A stretch of 15,433 nt of DNA, taken from positions 1-15,433 of the forward strand of contig JWZX01000388.1 of assembly GCA_001275005.1 (NCBI GenBank). The letters run 5' to 3'. Positions 10,587-15,433 of this stretch are shown in pieces. The first letter of the stretch is position 1. The number at the start of each line of letters is the position of its first letter. Origin of the DNA: Chrysochromulina tobinii. Lineage: Eukaryota > Haptophyta > Prymnesiales > Chrysochromulinaceae. The translations under genes and the position numbers were made by a program. The notes below the pieces were generated by a model. That model was not told where the DNA came from. It ran no database searches and saw nothing but the letters and a program-made list of their open reading frames with translations.

Positions 10587-11584
10587 CTTGAGGTAGGATG
10601 CTTCCAAATTAGGGAGCGAGCGAGAGCGAGAGATGCTCTCTGGGTATGCAAAAGGCGAGCATCTCAGGGCGCGTGAGGGGGGCGACGGAGGAGCCAGAAA
10701 AGGCGGGGGAGGGTGACGGAGAGATGCGGGGACAAGGGGTGCGTCTTGAGAGGGTGAGAGGAGAGCAAGGAAGAGAGGCGGAGGGGCGCGCTCTCGCGCG
10801 TTGAGCGCACCTCGCTGATGATCAGAGGCCCACCCTCCCCGTCCACGGACACTCCTAGCCCGAGGCTCTCGCCTGGATGGCGGTAGAGCACCACGAGCAG
10901 CGGCGAGCGCTTGGGTTCGGGCGCGCTCGCGCCTGCACTGATTCCTGCACTGCTCGCGCCTACGCTTCTTTTCGAGGAGCCCACGCCTGGGCTCGGCTCG
11001 GAGCCGCCCGACGGCGGCAACCCCCATGTGCACGACATCTTGCGCTCGAGCCGCGGGGTGGGCTCGGCGGTGACGGTGATCGGTTCGCTCACCTCGATCA
11101 GGTACTGCAGGGTGGCGGTGTCGTTGCCAAAGCCGAGGAGTGGCGCCCAGACCTTGCTCACGCTCGCTGGACGGTCACCAATCGAGTGGAGTAGCTGCAG
11201 CAGCCGGACGAGCAGCGCGACGGCCTGCCCTTCCAGGTGCAGCCCTAGCAGGTCCTTGACTGCCGACGGGTTCTTCTTCCCGCTCTTGCGCAGGGCTTCC
11301 ACCCCCTTCTTGACGGCGGCGGCGTTGCGCTTGTTCACGAGCGACGGCTTCAGCTCCGCGCATGTGACTTTGAGCGCGCAGCAGCATTTGCCGATGTCAA
11401 GCTCGCTCAGCGCGGCGCTGCCGCTGCTCGCAGCGGCCTTGAGCACTTCTTGGCGGTCGGCTGTGCTGATCGGCTTCAAGGGGCCCGCGAGCTCGAACAG
11501 ATGCGGCAGCGTCCCGATCTGGGTACGGGCTCTGGCGTTGCACATGCAGTCCACCAGCTTGAGCATCATCGTCAACTCCGACAT
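3020..11584 (-). CDS. giant PDZ-IQ-EF-hand-WD40 scaffold protein (4 exons, ~2666 aa)
   Basis: Predicted Ca2+-responsive cytoplasmic scaffold. Exons run 11584-10811, 10546-4207, 4074-3440 and 3271-3020. They total 8,001 nt, exactly 2,667 codons, and each junction rebuilds a domain. The start is the first in-frame ATG (MSELTMMLK); the upstream frame has none. Order, approximate residues: helical unknown domain 1-200; PDZ1 226-305 (across intron 1), PDZ2 316-396, PDZ3 509-594, PDZ4 648-726, PDZ5 766-845, PDZ6 865-945, PDZ7 993-1087, PDZ8 1226-1308, with loops such as GFGLGIGF and SLGLGLGF; coiled coil about 1372-1405; IQ-like 1456-1486; EF pair 1494-1562; IQ-like 1684-1711; EF pair 1739-1807; degenerate EF module about 1860-1945; Pro-rich linker; seven WD blades to the C-terminus (SGSSDRTVRLWN, SGSADCTIRMWD, SGGADGAIRLWD, SGSTDGTVRCWD). 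All four EF loops are canonical (DKDGSGTVDKKE, DVDGSGDLSWQE). Partners are unknown. Confidence 0.88.
3272..3439 (-). other. scaffold intron 3 (168 nt), phase 0, tandem-repeat filled
   Basis: The donor CTGAAG|GTGTGCGAC is at 3439 and the acceptor GTCATCAG|GTGTGGGAC ends at 3272. Removal joins SLK to VWD and restores the Trp-Asp end of WD blade 6; reading through gives VCDGSD then stop. The first nine intron bases, GTGTGCGAC, match the first nine bases of the next exon, GTGTGGGAC, at eight positions. Confidence 0.9.
3286..3430. repeat. 29-bp tandem repeat, five copies, inside intron 3
   Basis: Five consecutive 29-bp units begin GTCGCAATCAGATGCCATCA and continue for nine more bases. They start at 3286, 3315, 3344, 3373 and 3402, and differ by one base (copy 4: CCCATCC for CCGATCC). 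A six-base partial copy follows. There are no spacers. The array makes up 86% of the intron. Confidence 0.95.
4075..4206 (-). other. scaffold intron 2 (132 nt), phase 1, with exact 8-nt flanking duplication
   Basis: The donor GTCCTGG|GTGAGCGC is at 4206 and the acceptor CATCATCAG|GTGAGCGC ends at 4075. Splicing reads VLGERTIASGSSD across WD blades 1-2. The eight bases GTGAGCGC are repeated exactly at the intron start and downstream exon start, the arrangement left by an insertion with target-site duplication in which one copy supplies the donor. Inside, the 24-bp acceptor-end segment (4074-4097 on the plus strand) recurs at 4150-4173 with one mismatch. Confidence 0.9.
4975..5091. repeat. 69-bp in-frame tandem duplication in the Pro-rich linker
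   Basis: The segment starting GGTAATGGTCCCCACGCGCC at 4975 recurs at 5044. The 48-bp core is identical and the period is 69 bp (23 codons). It encodes two copies of ERAYGAPFSARGDHY separated by RNEPTQLP. It is a recent slippage or unequal-exchange event within the low-complexity region. Confidence 0.9.
5310..5352. repeat. 18-bp coding tandem repeat (PSHPHE)
   Basis: The six-codon unit GTGAAGGCTCGTGAGGGT occurs in tandem on the plus strand and encodes repeated PSHPHE in the scaffold's Pro-rich linker on the minus strand. Confidence 0.75.
5485..5741 (-). other. degenerate third EF-hand module of the scaffold
   Basis: The encoded segment from DAATEADLELLLSLYRRLRA to about GLSWKALC follows the EF-pair template: YRRL for FIAL, ERYFGV for AKYFGG, QQLD for KSLD, and LSWKAL for LSWQEI. 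Both Ca2+ loops are broken: RVGSDGAVVS replaces the first, and an insertion (ETPTSAQYGAS) replaces the second. I infer a Ca2+-independent, structural EF module, a remnant of a third duplication. Confidence 0.6.
5818..5863. repeat. 9-bp GC-only tandem repeat (Ala-Ala-Pro)
   Basis: The unit GCGGGCGCG is repeated about five times on the plus strand. On the minus strand it encodes (AAP)n in the scaffold linker between the second EF pair and the degenerate EF module. Confidence 0.85.
5899..6105 (-). repeat. EF-hand pair duplication, copy B
   Basis: This 207-bp segment aligns without gaps to 6634-6840 at an offset of 735 bp, and I find only two differences. Both are in the third or first base of Leu codons and are silent. 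It encodes two canonical EF hands, DKDGSGTVDKKE and DVDGSGDLSWQE, preceded by LRELRALFIAL. Confidence 0.95.
6142..6160. repeat. dispersed AT-rich word, copy 1 (coding)
   Basis: TCCCTAATTTGGAAG followed by AGCC lies on the plus strand. On the minus strand it encodes SSKLG between the second IQ motif and second EF pair of the scaffold. The same 15-mer is at 12320-12334 and, inverted, at 10600-10614. Confidence 0.85.
6634..6840 (-). repeat. EF-hand pair duplication, copy A
   Basis: Upstream copy (in gene direction) of the near-identical EF-hand pair. The surrounding sequence, including the IQ-like helices that precede each copy, is far more diverged than the EF core, so gene conversion or selection on the core has kept the copies alike. 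Confidence 0.95.
9806..9850. repeat. acidic coding repeat (Asp/Glu tract)
   Basis: CCTCGTCCTCGT-type trinucleotide runs encode a nearly uninterrupted acidic tract (DEEDDEDDEDEEDD) between PDZ2 and PDZ3 of the scaffold. Such tracts may bind cations or act as flexible linkers; no specific role is shown. Confidence 0.8.
10555..10583. repeat. (GA)n microsatellite in intron 1
   Basis: About 14 uninterrupted AG dinucleotides on the plus strand. On the transcribed strand this is a CT tract immediately before the acceptor, where it would serve as the polypyrimidine tract. Confidence 0.95.
10600..10616. repeat. dispersed AT-rich word, copy 3 (intronic, inverted)
   Basis: The plus strand reads CTTCCAAATTAGGGAGC, the reverse complement of the word at 12318-12334. 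It lies inside intron 1, in the opposite orientation to the two coding copies. Confidence 0.85.
10630..10665. repeat. 9-bp inverted repeat in intron 1
   Basis: GAGATGCTC at 10630-10638 and GAGCATCTC at 10657-10665 are exact inverse complements separated by 18 bases. They could form a hairpin in the pre-mRNA. Confidence 0.8.
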
Positions 11585-11876
11585 GGTGCGAGGAGTCGCA
11601 CGCTTTCTCTCCACTCCTGTCTGGTGCCTACCTTCGCGTACCTCTATGCCAAATTTTTCGTGGCGACGCCAATGACTTCCCTCATCAAGGAGAGGCCGAG
11701 CGGCGTCGTTTCCTTTCAATCGCCGCTCGCGGCAGCGGCCCTCCGCTTGTGGGGCGTGCACTCACATCCCCCACCTACAAATCGCGGTGGGAAACAGAGA
11801 GATTTTTTGGCTGGTGAGCGCTGTGGCGGCGCTCATTAGTGGCATGCACGGAGCTGCTTAATTCTGTTATCTCCCG
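11585..11876. other. spacer between oxygenase and scaffold genes
   Basis: About 290 bp separate the oxygenase stop from the scaffold ATG on the same strand. The scaffold reading frame stays open to about 11761 but has no ATG there, so this is taken as 3' UTR plus promoter/5' UTR. No polyadenylation or core-promoter motif can be named. Confidence 0.55.
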
Positions 11877-13788
11877 CTACCTTCGCCCCTTGCCCGTGGC
11901 GTCCAGCCACCAGTCGAGCGGGCCGTACTCGTCTGCATGCGAGTACTCATACCTGTAGAACAGGCGACTGATGGCGTGCGCGGCGGCGGCCACGGCCGCC
12001 GCGCCGAGGATCATCGTGGTTCTCTCCGGCGCGCCCTGCGGCACCCATACGATGCTCGCCGCCACGACGGCGCCGGCGGCGTACTTGGCTGTCTCGAGCT
12101 GGCGCAGCGCGGCCTGGCACTGGCTGCAGTGCTTCGTGTGCGCGTGCCACATGTCATAAATGTCCTCGGAGCCCTGTGGCGCCAGCACGTCGTCGCAGGC
12201 CCATGGGATACCTCCTCCGCCGTGCCGGCGCAGCCACTGGCGGAACGAGACGACGCCCTTGTCGGAGGAGGTGGGGCAAAAGGCGAGCTGGTCGTATTGC
12301 ATGCGCACGCCCGAATGGCTCCCTAATTTGGAAGAGTCCGAGAGGCCGATGCTGCCGCCGCTGCTGCCGCTGCTGCCGCCGCTGCTGCTCTCACCAACGC
12401 TGCCGCTGCTGCCACCGCTGCTGCCTCCGTTGCCGCCGCCGCCGCCGCCGCTGCTGCTGCTGCCGATCAAGCCGTCGCCAAGGGCGCTGCGGCGTGCAAA
12501 GTTGTACCCTTTGGCACGCATCGTGCGGCTTTGCCCATAGAGCAGCCCAGCGTCCTGATGGAGCACGACCGAGGAGAGCACGTGGCCTACCCAGGGAGGC
12601 AGCGGGTAGTTGATGAAGATGGCCAGAGCCCTCTCCGCGAGGGTCGAGCCTAACGTCGCCTCGTCGTCGAGCAGCACGTTCGCGAGAGGGCGCACCTGCG
12701 ATCAGAGGCCATCAGAGGTCATCAGAGGCCATCAGAGGCCATCAGAGGCCATCAGAGGCCATCAGAGGCCATCAGAGGCCATCAGAGGCCATCAGAGGGT
12801 AACCATCGGGCAATCGGATGCAATCAGGGCACTCAGAAAGCAATCAGAGGGCCAGGGCCAGCAGAGGCCCTCTCACCCAGCCAGGCTTTGTCGGCACGCA
12901 GTACGTGGCGATCACCAATGAGCGCCCAAAGGGCATCGCGGCGAAGTTTGGCAGGTACTTGACGAGGCACGGCGGCTTGAACTCGAGCCGGCCGAGCTCG
13001 CCGTCGATGGCGAAGCCCTCGGTCAGGCTGATCGGCTGGCTCAGCGCCATCTGGTACGGCTTTGGGTCCTCGTATCTGTTGCCGAGCGTGCCGTGATGTG
13101 CGGAGCAAAAGTGCGCCGGATCGAGCGTGTTCTCGACCATGGCGTCCCAGCTGCAAGGGAAATCGCGCACGCCGGCTGGGATCTTCCACTTCCAACGGCC
13201 GGCGAGCTCGGGCTGGTGCAGCTCGTCGATCAGTGGCATCGCCACGTTGGCGCTCGCATCCAACCCCAACACGCCGCCTACCGGGAAGACCCAAAGAAGA
13301 CCATCGGCCACGCGCGTCGGGTACGCGTTGCAAGTGGCGCGGCAGCTTTGCTTGAGGCGCTCGGCCTTGCTCGGCGGCGCGTACGGCATCTCGGCGCACG
13401 CGCCGGAGCCATCGAAGCGCCAGCCATGGTACGAACAGAGCAGGTTGCCATCGGCCTCTATGCGGCCCTCAGAAAGCGGACCCAGACGGTGCGGGCAAGC
13501 ATCTTCGAAGACGCGCCACGCTCCCTCTTGCTTAACGCCACCGATAGTCTCGCCATCGTTCCAAGCCACAAGGTTGAGGCCGAGCAGTTGCATCGCGTGG
13601 GGGCGCGATGGGTCCATCGTCTCGATGACGTTGACGGGGTACCACTGAGAGAACCAGTCGAAGCTCGTGGATGCCGGCGTAGTCGGTATCGCAGTGGCCT
13701 CGAGAGCGAACAAGCGCCCAGCGCGCGGCACCGCGGACGAACGTGACGCCAAGGGGGTGTAGCCCAGGTGGAGCAACATAGTCAACAT
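11877..13788 (-). CDS. Rieske oxygenase, pheophorbide a oxygenase/TIC55/PTC52 family (2 exons, 576 aa)
   Basis: Rieske-type, ferredoxin-dependent oxygenase of plastid membranes. In plants this family includes pheophorbide a oxygenase, TIC55 and PTC52. Exons 13788-12877 and 12695-11877 total 577 codons, close to plant PAO length. The Rieske cluster is CPHRLGPL...CSYHGW (Cys98, His100, Cys118, His121). The mononuclear iron site is ENTLDPAHFCSAHHG (Asn220, Asp223, His226, His231). The C-terminus has the family CxxC (HTKHCSQC, about Cys494/Cys497) and two hydrophobic segments typical of its membrane anchors. The start is ATG 13788 (leader MLTMLLHLGYTPLASRSS, possibly plastid-targeting). An ATG at 13932 is also in frame but lies 4 bp from the neighbouring stop. 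A Gly/Ser insert of about 47 residues is unusual. Which family member it is cannot be fixed here. Confidence 0.88.
12320..12336. repeat. dispersed AT-rich word, copy 2 (coding)
   Basis: TCCCTAATTTGGAAGAG on plus, encoding SSKLG at the end of the oxygenase's Gly/Ser insert on minus. It shares 17 bases (GCTCCCTAATTTGGAAG) with the inverse complement of the intron copy at 10600-10616. Confidence 0.85.
12336..12476. repeat. trinucleotide-repeat expansion encoding a Gly/Ser insert
   Basis: Imperfect runs of GCT/GCC/GCG triplets on plus encode about 47 residues, nearly all Gly and Ser, in the oxygenase, between YNFARR and VRMQYDQL. The flanks align with normal family sequence (CPTSSDKGVVSFRQWL), so the tract is an inserted disordered loop that grew by slippage. 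Confidence 0.85.
12696..12876 (-). other. oxygenase intron (181 nt), phase 0
   Basis: The donor GGCTGG|GTGAGAGG is at 12876 and the acceptor GATCGCAG|GTGCGCCC ends at 12696. Splicing joins KPGW to VRPLANVLLDDEA and continues the family's C-terminal domain. Bases 3-10 of the intron (GAGAGGGC) are the exact inverse complement of GCCCTCTC at bases 5-12 of the next exon, so donor and acceptor regions could pair. Confidence 0.9.
12701..12790. repeat. 10-bp tandem repeat, about nine to ten copies, in the oxygenase intron
   Basis: The unit ATCAGAGGCC recurs at exactly 10-bp steps from 12701. Copy 2 reads ATCAGAGGTC and the last one ATCAGAGGGT. Related words (CAATCAGAGG, CAATCGGATG, ACTCAG) follow to about 12850. 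Similar words occur in scaffold introns 2 and 3. Confidence 0.95.
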
Positions 13789-13924
13789 GACGCGGGGATT
13801 GCGCCAGCCCAACCCACAGCGCCAAGTTCCATCAAGCTTTCCTGGAAATTTCTCGAAGTGACCGCAGAAATGCTGATTAAGTTTGGACTGGGAAAAGGTG
13901 GAAAAAATCCAGGGAGCAAGAGGA
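13789..13924. other. short spacer between hydrolase and oxygenase
   Basis: 136 bp, more AT-rich than the genes, separate the hydrolase stop (13925-13927) from the oxygenase ATG on the same strand. The oxygenase frame happens to stay open across it. It must hold the hydrolase 3' end and oxygenase promoter, unless the two are co-transcribed. Confidence 0.5.
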
Positions 13925-14902
13925 CTACACATGTGCTCGCACTATCGTGTCGAGCTGCCCCCTGGACTTCAGATCGGCCGCAATGGTGTGCCCGCTCCCT
14001 TGATGCACCTGCACTGCCACCGTCCATGATGTGGCCTCACGTGGAGCGGCCCTCTGGGCTTGTGAGATGGCGAGCTCGAGGAGGCGCGCCTCCCGCACAT
14101 CGGAGCCCGCCAGCTCGCCTACGTGCACCTCCACATGCAGCTCCACTAGCGCGTGGGGCCCACCCAGCTGTGCGTCACTGATCGCTCGAGACGCCAGGTG
14201 CACCAGCGAATGGAGCGGCAGGTTGAGAGCGAGCGCGGCGAAGTGCAGCCGGTCGAGTGCTGGATTGAATGACACGGGCGGCAAGCCTATTGCAGCGCGC
14301 TCGGAAGGATCGATGAATACCTGCGGCCCGAAGGCGATCACAACTACGGACTTGAGACGGTTTGGAGCCGGAGCGGAGGCGTCGGTTGAGGTGCGTCTGC
14401 CGAGGGCGATTCCACACCGTATGGCAGCGTAGCCACCCATACTTGCGCCGACGCATACCACCCTCGATGGTTTGAGGCGCTCAATTTCAAACATGACGAG
14501 GGATAGCACGGATTCAAAGGCAGTGTCAGCGCGCAAAAACCAGGCCTGCAGAGGGTCACAGAGGAAGAGGGCGTGGGACACGCCTGCACGCTTTGCTGTC
14601 CCACAAAACTCCTGCTGTCGATGACCGCTCTCTGTGAGGCTGCAAAATGATATGAATAAGGTCTCGCAGCTCGTCTCTTGCATGTCACGCATGACCAGGT
14701 CGTCCGGGTAGCCCAGCTTCAGATCTCTCTTTAGCGCAGACTTAATTTTTGGTGGAGCGACGGGCAGCACACCATCGGCGACCACACGCAGCGCTTTCTC
14801 CAGTTGCGCCAGGCTCAAAGGGTCTGGAAGAGGACTATGCTCAAACTCGTCGAGGAATGCATCCATGTCGTCGGAGGACTCGCCGTTCTCGCTCGGATGC
14901 AT
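13925..14902 (-). CDS. alpha/beta hydrolase, GASMGG type (325 aa)
   Basis: Serine hydrolase of the alpha/beta fold; substrate unknown. The nucleophile elbow is VCVGASMGGYAAIRCG (Ser154), preceded by the strand-turn FISFCSL and by ALFLCDPLQAWFL. SVVVIAFGPQVFIDPSERAA follows. The C-terminal GSGHTIAADLKSRGQLDTIV carries the probable catalytic His305 in the pattern GxGHxxxxxLxxxGxL seen in this group. The acidic residue cannot be fixed from sequence alone. The N-terminus is acidic (ENGESSDDMDAFLDEFEHS) with no signal peptide, suggesting a cytosolic enzyme or one lacking a conventional leader. The start is ATG 14902; the frame extends to GTG 14908 but has no earlier ATG. One exon. It lies head to tail upstream of the Rieske oxygenase with a 136-bp gap. 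Confidence 0.8.
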   Translation of the reverse strand: MHPSENGESSDDMDAFLDEFEHSPLPDPLSLAQLEKALRVVADGVLPVAPPKIKSALKRDLKLGYPDDLVMRDMQETSCETLFISFCSLTESGHRQQEFCGTAKRAGVSHALFLCDPLQAWFLRADTAFESVLSLVMFEIERLKPSRVVCVGASMGGYAAIRCGIALGRRTSTDASAPAPNRLKSVVVIAFGPQVFIDPSERAAIGLPPVSFNPALDRLHFAALALNLPLHSLVHLASRAISDAQLGGPHALVELHVEVHVGELAGSDVREARLLELAISQAQRAAPREATSWTVAVQVHQGSGHTIAADLKSRGQLDTIVRAHV

Positions 14903-15433
14903 CGCCACAGCTCCACGTGTGATCGCGGTGTGCGCCCGAGCCCGACGTTGGGTTTCAGACTGCCCGCCGGCTTGACCCCAACAGGTTTAAGCCCAAGGTC
15001 ACCGCTGCTTCTGTGCGGGGTGTGCGGCTGTCGTGACGATTCCGGGGTCTGCTGCTGTGAAACTTAAACCATGGCTGTGAAACACTCTCCGGACCCCCAA
15101 GCACGGGGGCCTCTGTCGCAATTGACGGAGGTGTGACCGACGGGGCCGTCTACGACAACACATCCGGGGTGAGAGAGAGATGAAAGTTCAGTAGTTTGGA
15201 TATTATTTTATTTTCGAGAGATGTGGTGAGACGGCGCGGGGGGACCGCGACATAACTGAATGACTGAGTGAGTGCGCTACTATGTAACGCGAGAGTAAAC
15301 TTGAGCGCGGGGGGAACGCGCGTGACGAAACTGACTGACTACTTGAAACGTGTACTGAGCCCTGAGCTCCAAGAGTGTATGGACCCAAACGAAGGGAGCG
15401 CTGCTACGGGCGCACGTGGTCGGATGAGCCGCG
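14903..15433. other. upstream region of the hydrolase, no gene supported
   Basis: 531 bp without a convincing coding frame. It holds GCTGTGAAAC twice (about 15052 and 15073), an AT-rich island with TATTATTTTATTTT at about 15200-15214, and a diverged direct repeat at 15234-15345. The AT-rich island could be a core-promoter element of the minus-strand hydrolase or a polyadenylation region of a neighbour; neither is shown. Confidence 0.5.
15234..15345. repeat. two-copy diverged direct repeat, about 71-bp period
   Basis: GCGCGGGGGGACCGCGACAT at 15234 followed by AACTGAATGACTGA recurs at about 15305 as GCGCGGGGGGAACGCGCGTG then AACTGACTGACTAC. It is non-coding. Confidence 0.7.

Larger units (their letters stand above)
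10547..10810 (-). other. scaffold intron 1 (264 nt), phase 0, with 8-nt terminal inverted repeats
   Basis: The donor AGCGAG|GTGCGCTCA is at 10810 and the acceptor TGAGCGCAG|GTGACG ends at 10547. Splicing makes PDZ1 contiguous (LIISEV-TSGSPAE). The intron begins G-TGCGCTCA and ends TGAGCGCA-G, an exact 8-nt inverted repeat just inside its two ends. The interior is strongly strand-biased (purine-rich on plus) and holds a GA microsatellite, a hairpin and the dispersed AT-rich word. Confidence 0.9.

Noticed and set aside
10818-10832. GGGCCTCTGATCATCAG just upstream of the intron 1 donor as a copy of the intronic repeat word
   Set aside because: It encodes the conserved PDZ strand GPLIISEV, so the resemblance to intronic CCTCTGAT words is probably chance.
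11584-11761. Scaffold start at 11761
   Set aside because: That codon is GTG, and no ATG occurs in frame before 11584; a eukaryotic gene should start at ATG.
13789-13932. Oxygenase start at ATG 13932
   Set aside because: It would begin 4 bp from the hydrolase stop, and the extra 48 residues resemble no family leader. ATG 13788 starts a more plausible targeting peptide, though transcripts could change this.
1-15433. tRNA, rRNA, insertion sequences or viral genes
   Set aside because: No cloverleaf with a plausible anticodon arm, no rRNA core sequence, and no transposase, integrase or reverse transcriptase motifs were seen on either strand.

Overview
The window reads as nuclear DNA of a GC-rich unicellular alga. 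The evidence is spliceosomal GT-AG introns in at least two genes, a very large multidomain scaffold protein, and a Rieske oxygenase of the pheophorbide a oxygenase/TIC55 type, which implies a plastid. No ribosome-binding sites, operon spacing or prokaryotic mobile genes are seen. A haptophyte or a pelagophyte-like stramenopile would fit, but the sequence alone does not fix the lineage.

Layout: 1-61 is a possible 3' end of a plus-strand gene. 62-749 has no gene I can support. About 750-2163 (+) is a divergent class I methyltransferase resembling TrmB, the tRNA guanine-N7 methyltransferase, with an unsettled 5' end and an ambiguous intron. 2164-3019 lies between convergent genes and has no assignable gene. 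3020-11584 (-) is a four-exon gene for a roughly 2,666-residue protein: eight PDZ domains, a coiled coil, two IQ-plus-paired-EF-hand modules, a degenerate third EF module, a long Pro-rich region and a seven-bladed WD40 propeller. 11877-13788 (-) is a two-exon Rieske oxygenase of the PAO/TIC55/PTC52 family. 13925-14902 (-) is an intronless alpha/beta hydrolase. 14903-15433 has no gene I can support.

The scaffold gene would couple Ca2+/calmodulin sensing to PDZ- and WD40-mediated assembly. I know of no named protein with this domain order, but could not search. The oxygenase and hydrolase lie head to tail, 136 bp apart; a link to chlorophyll breakdown is possible but is only inference.

The most interesting signal is in the introns. 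All four introns that I can place from reading frame and protein family (3272-3439, 4075-4206, 10547-10810, 12696-12876) have a GTG donor, and the exon after each acceptor again starts with GTG. One is bounded by an exact 8-nt duplication, one by a 9-nt near-duplication, and one carries an exact 8-nt terminal inverted repeat. Three share short CTGAT-rich motifs and two of those are expanded into tandem arrays. This is the signature expected of introner-like, transposon-derived introns. Separately, a 15-17-nt AT-rich word occurs three times in this GC-rich window: twice in coding sequence and once in an intron.
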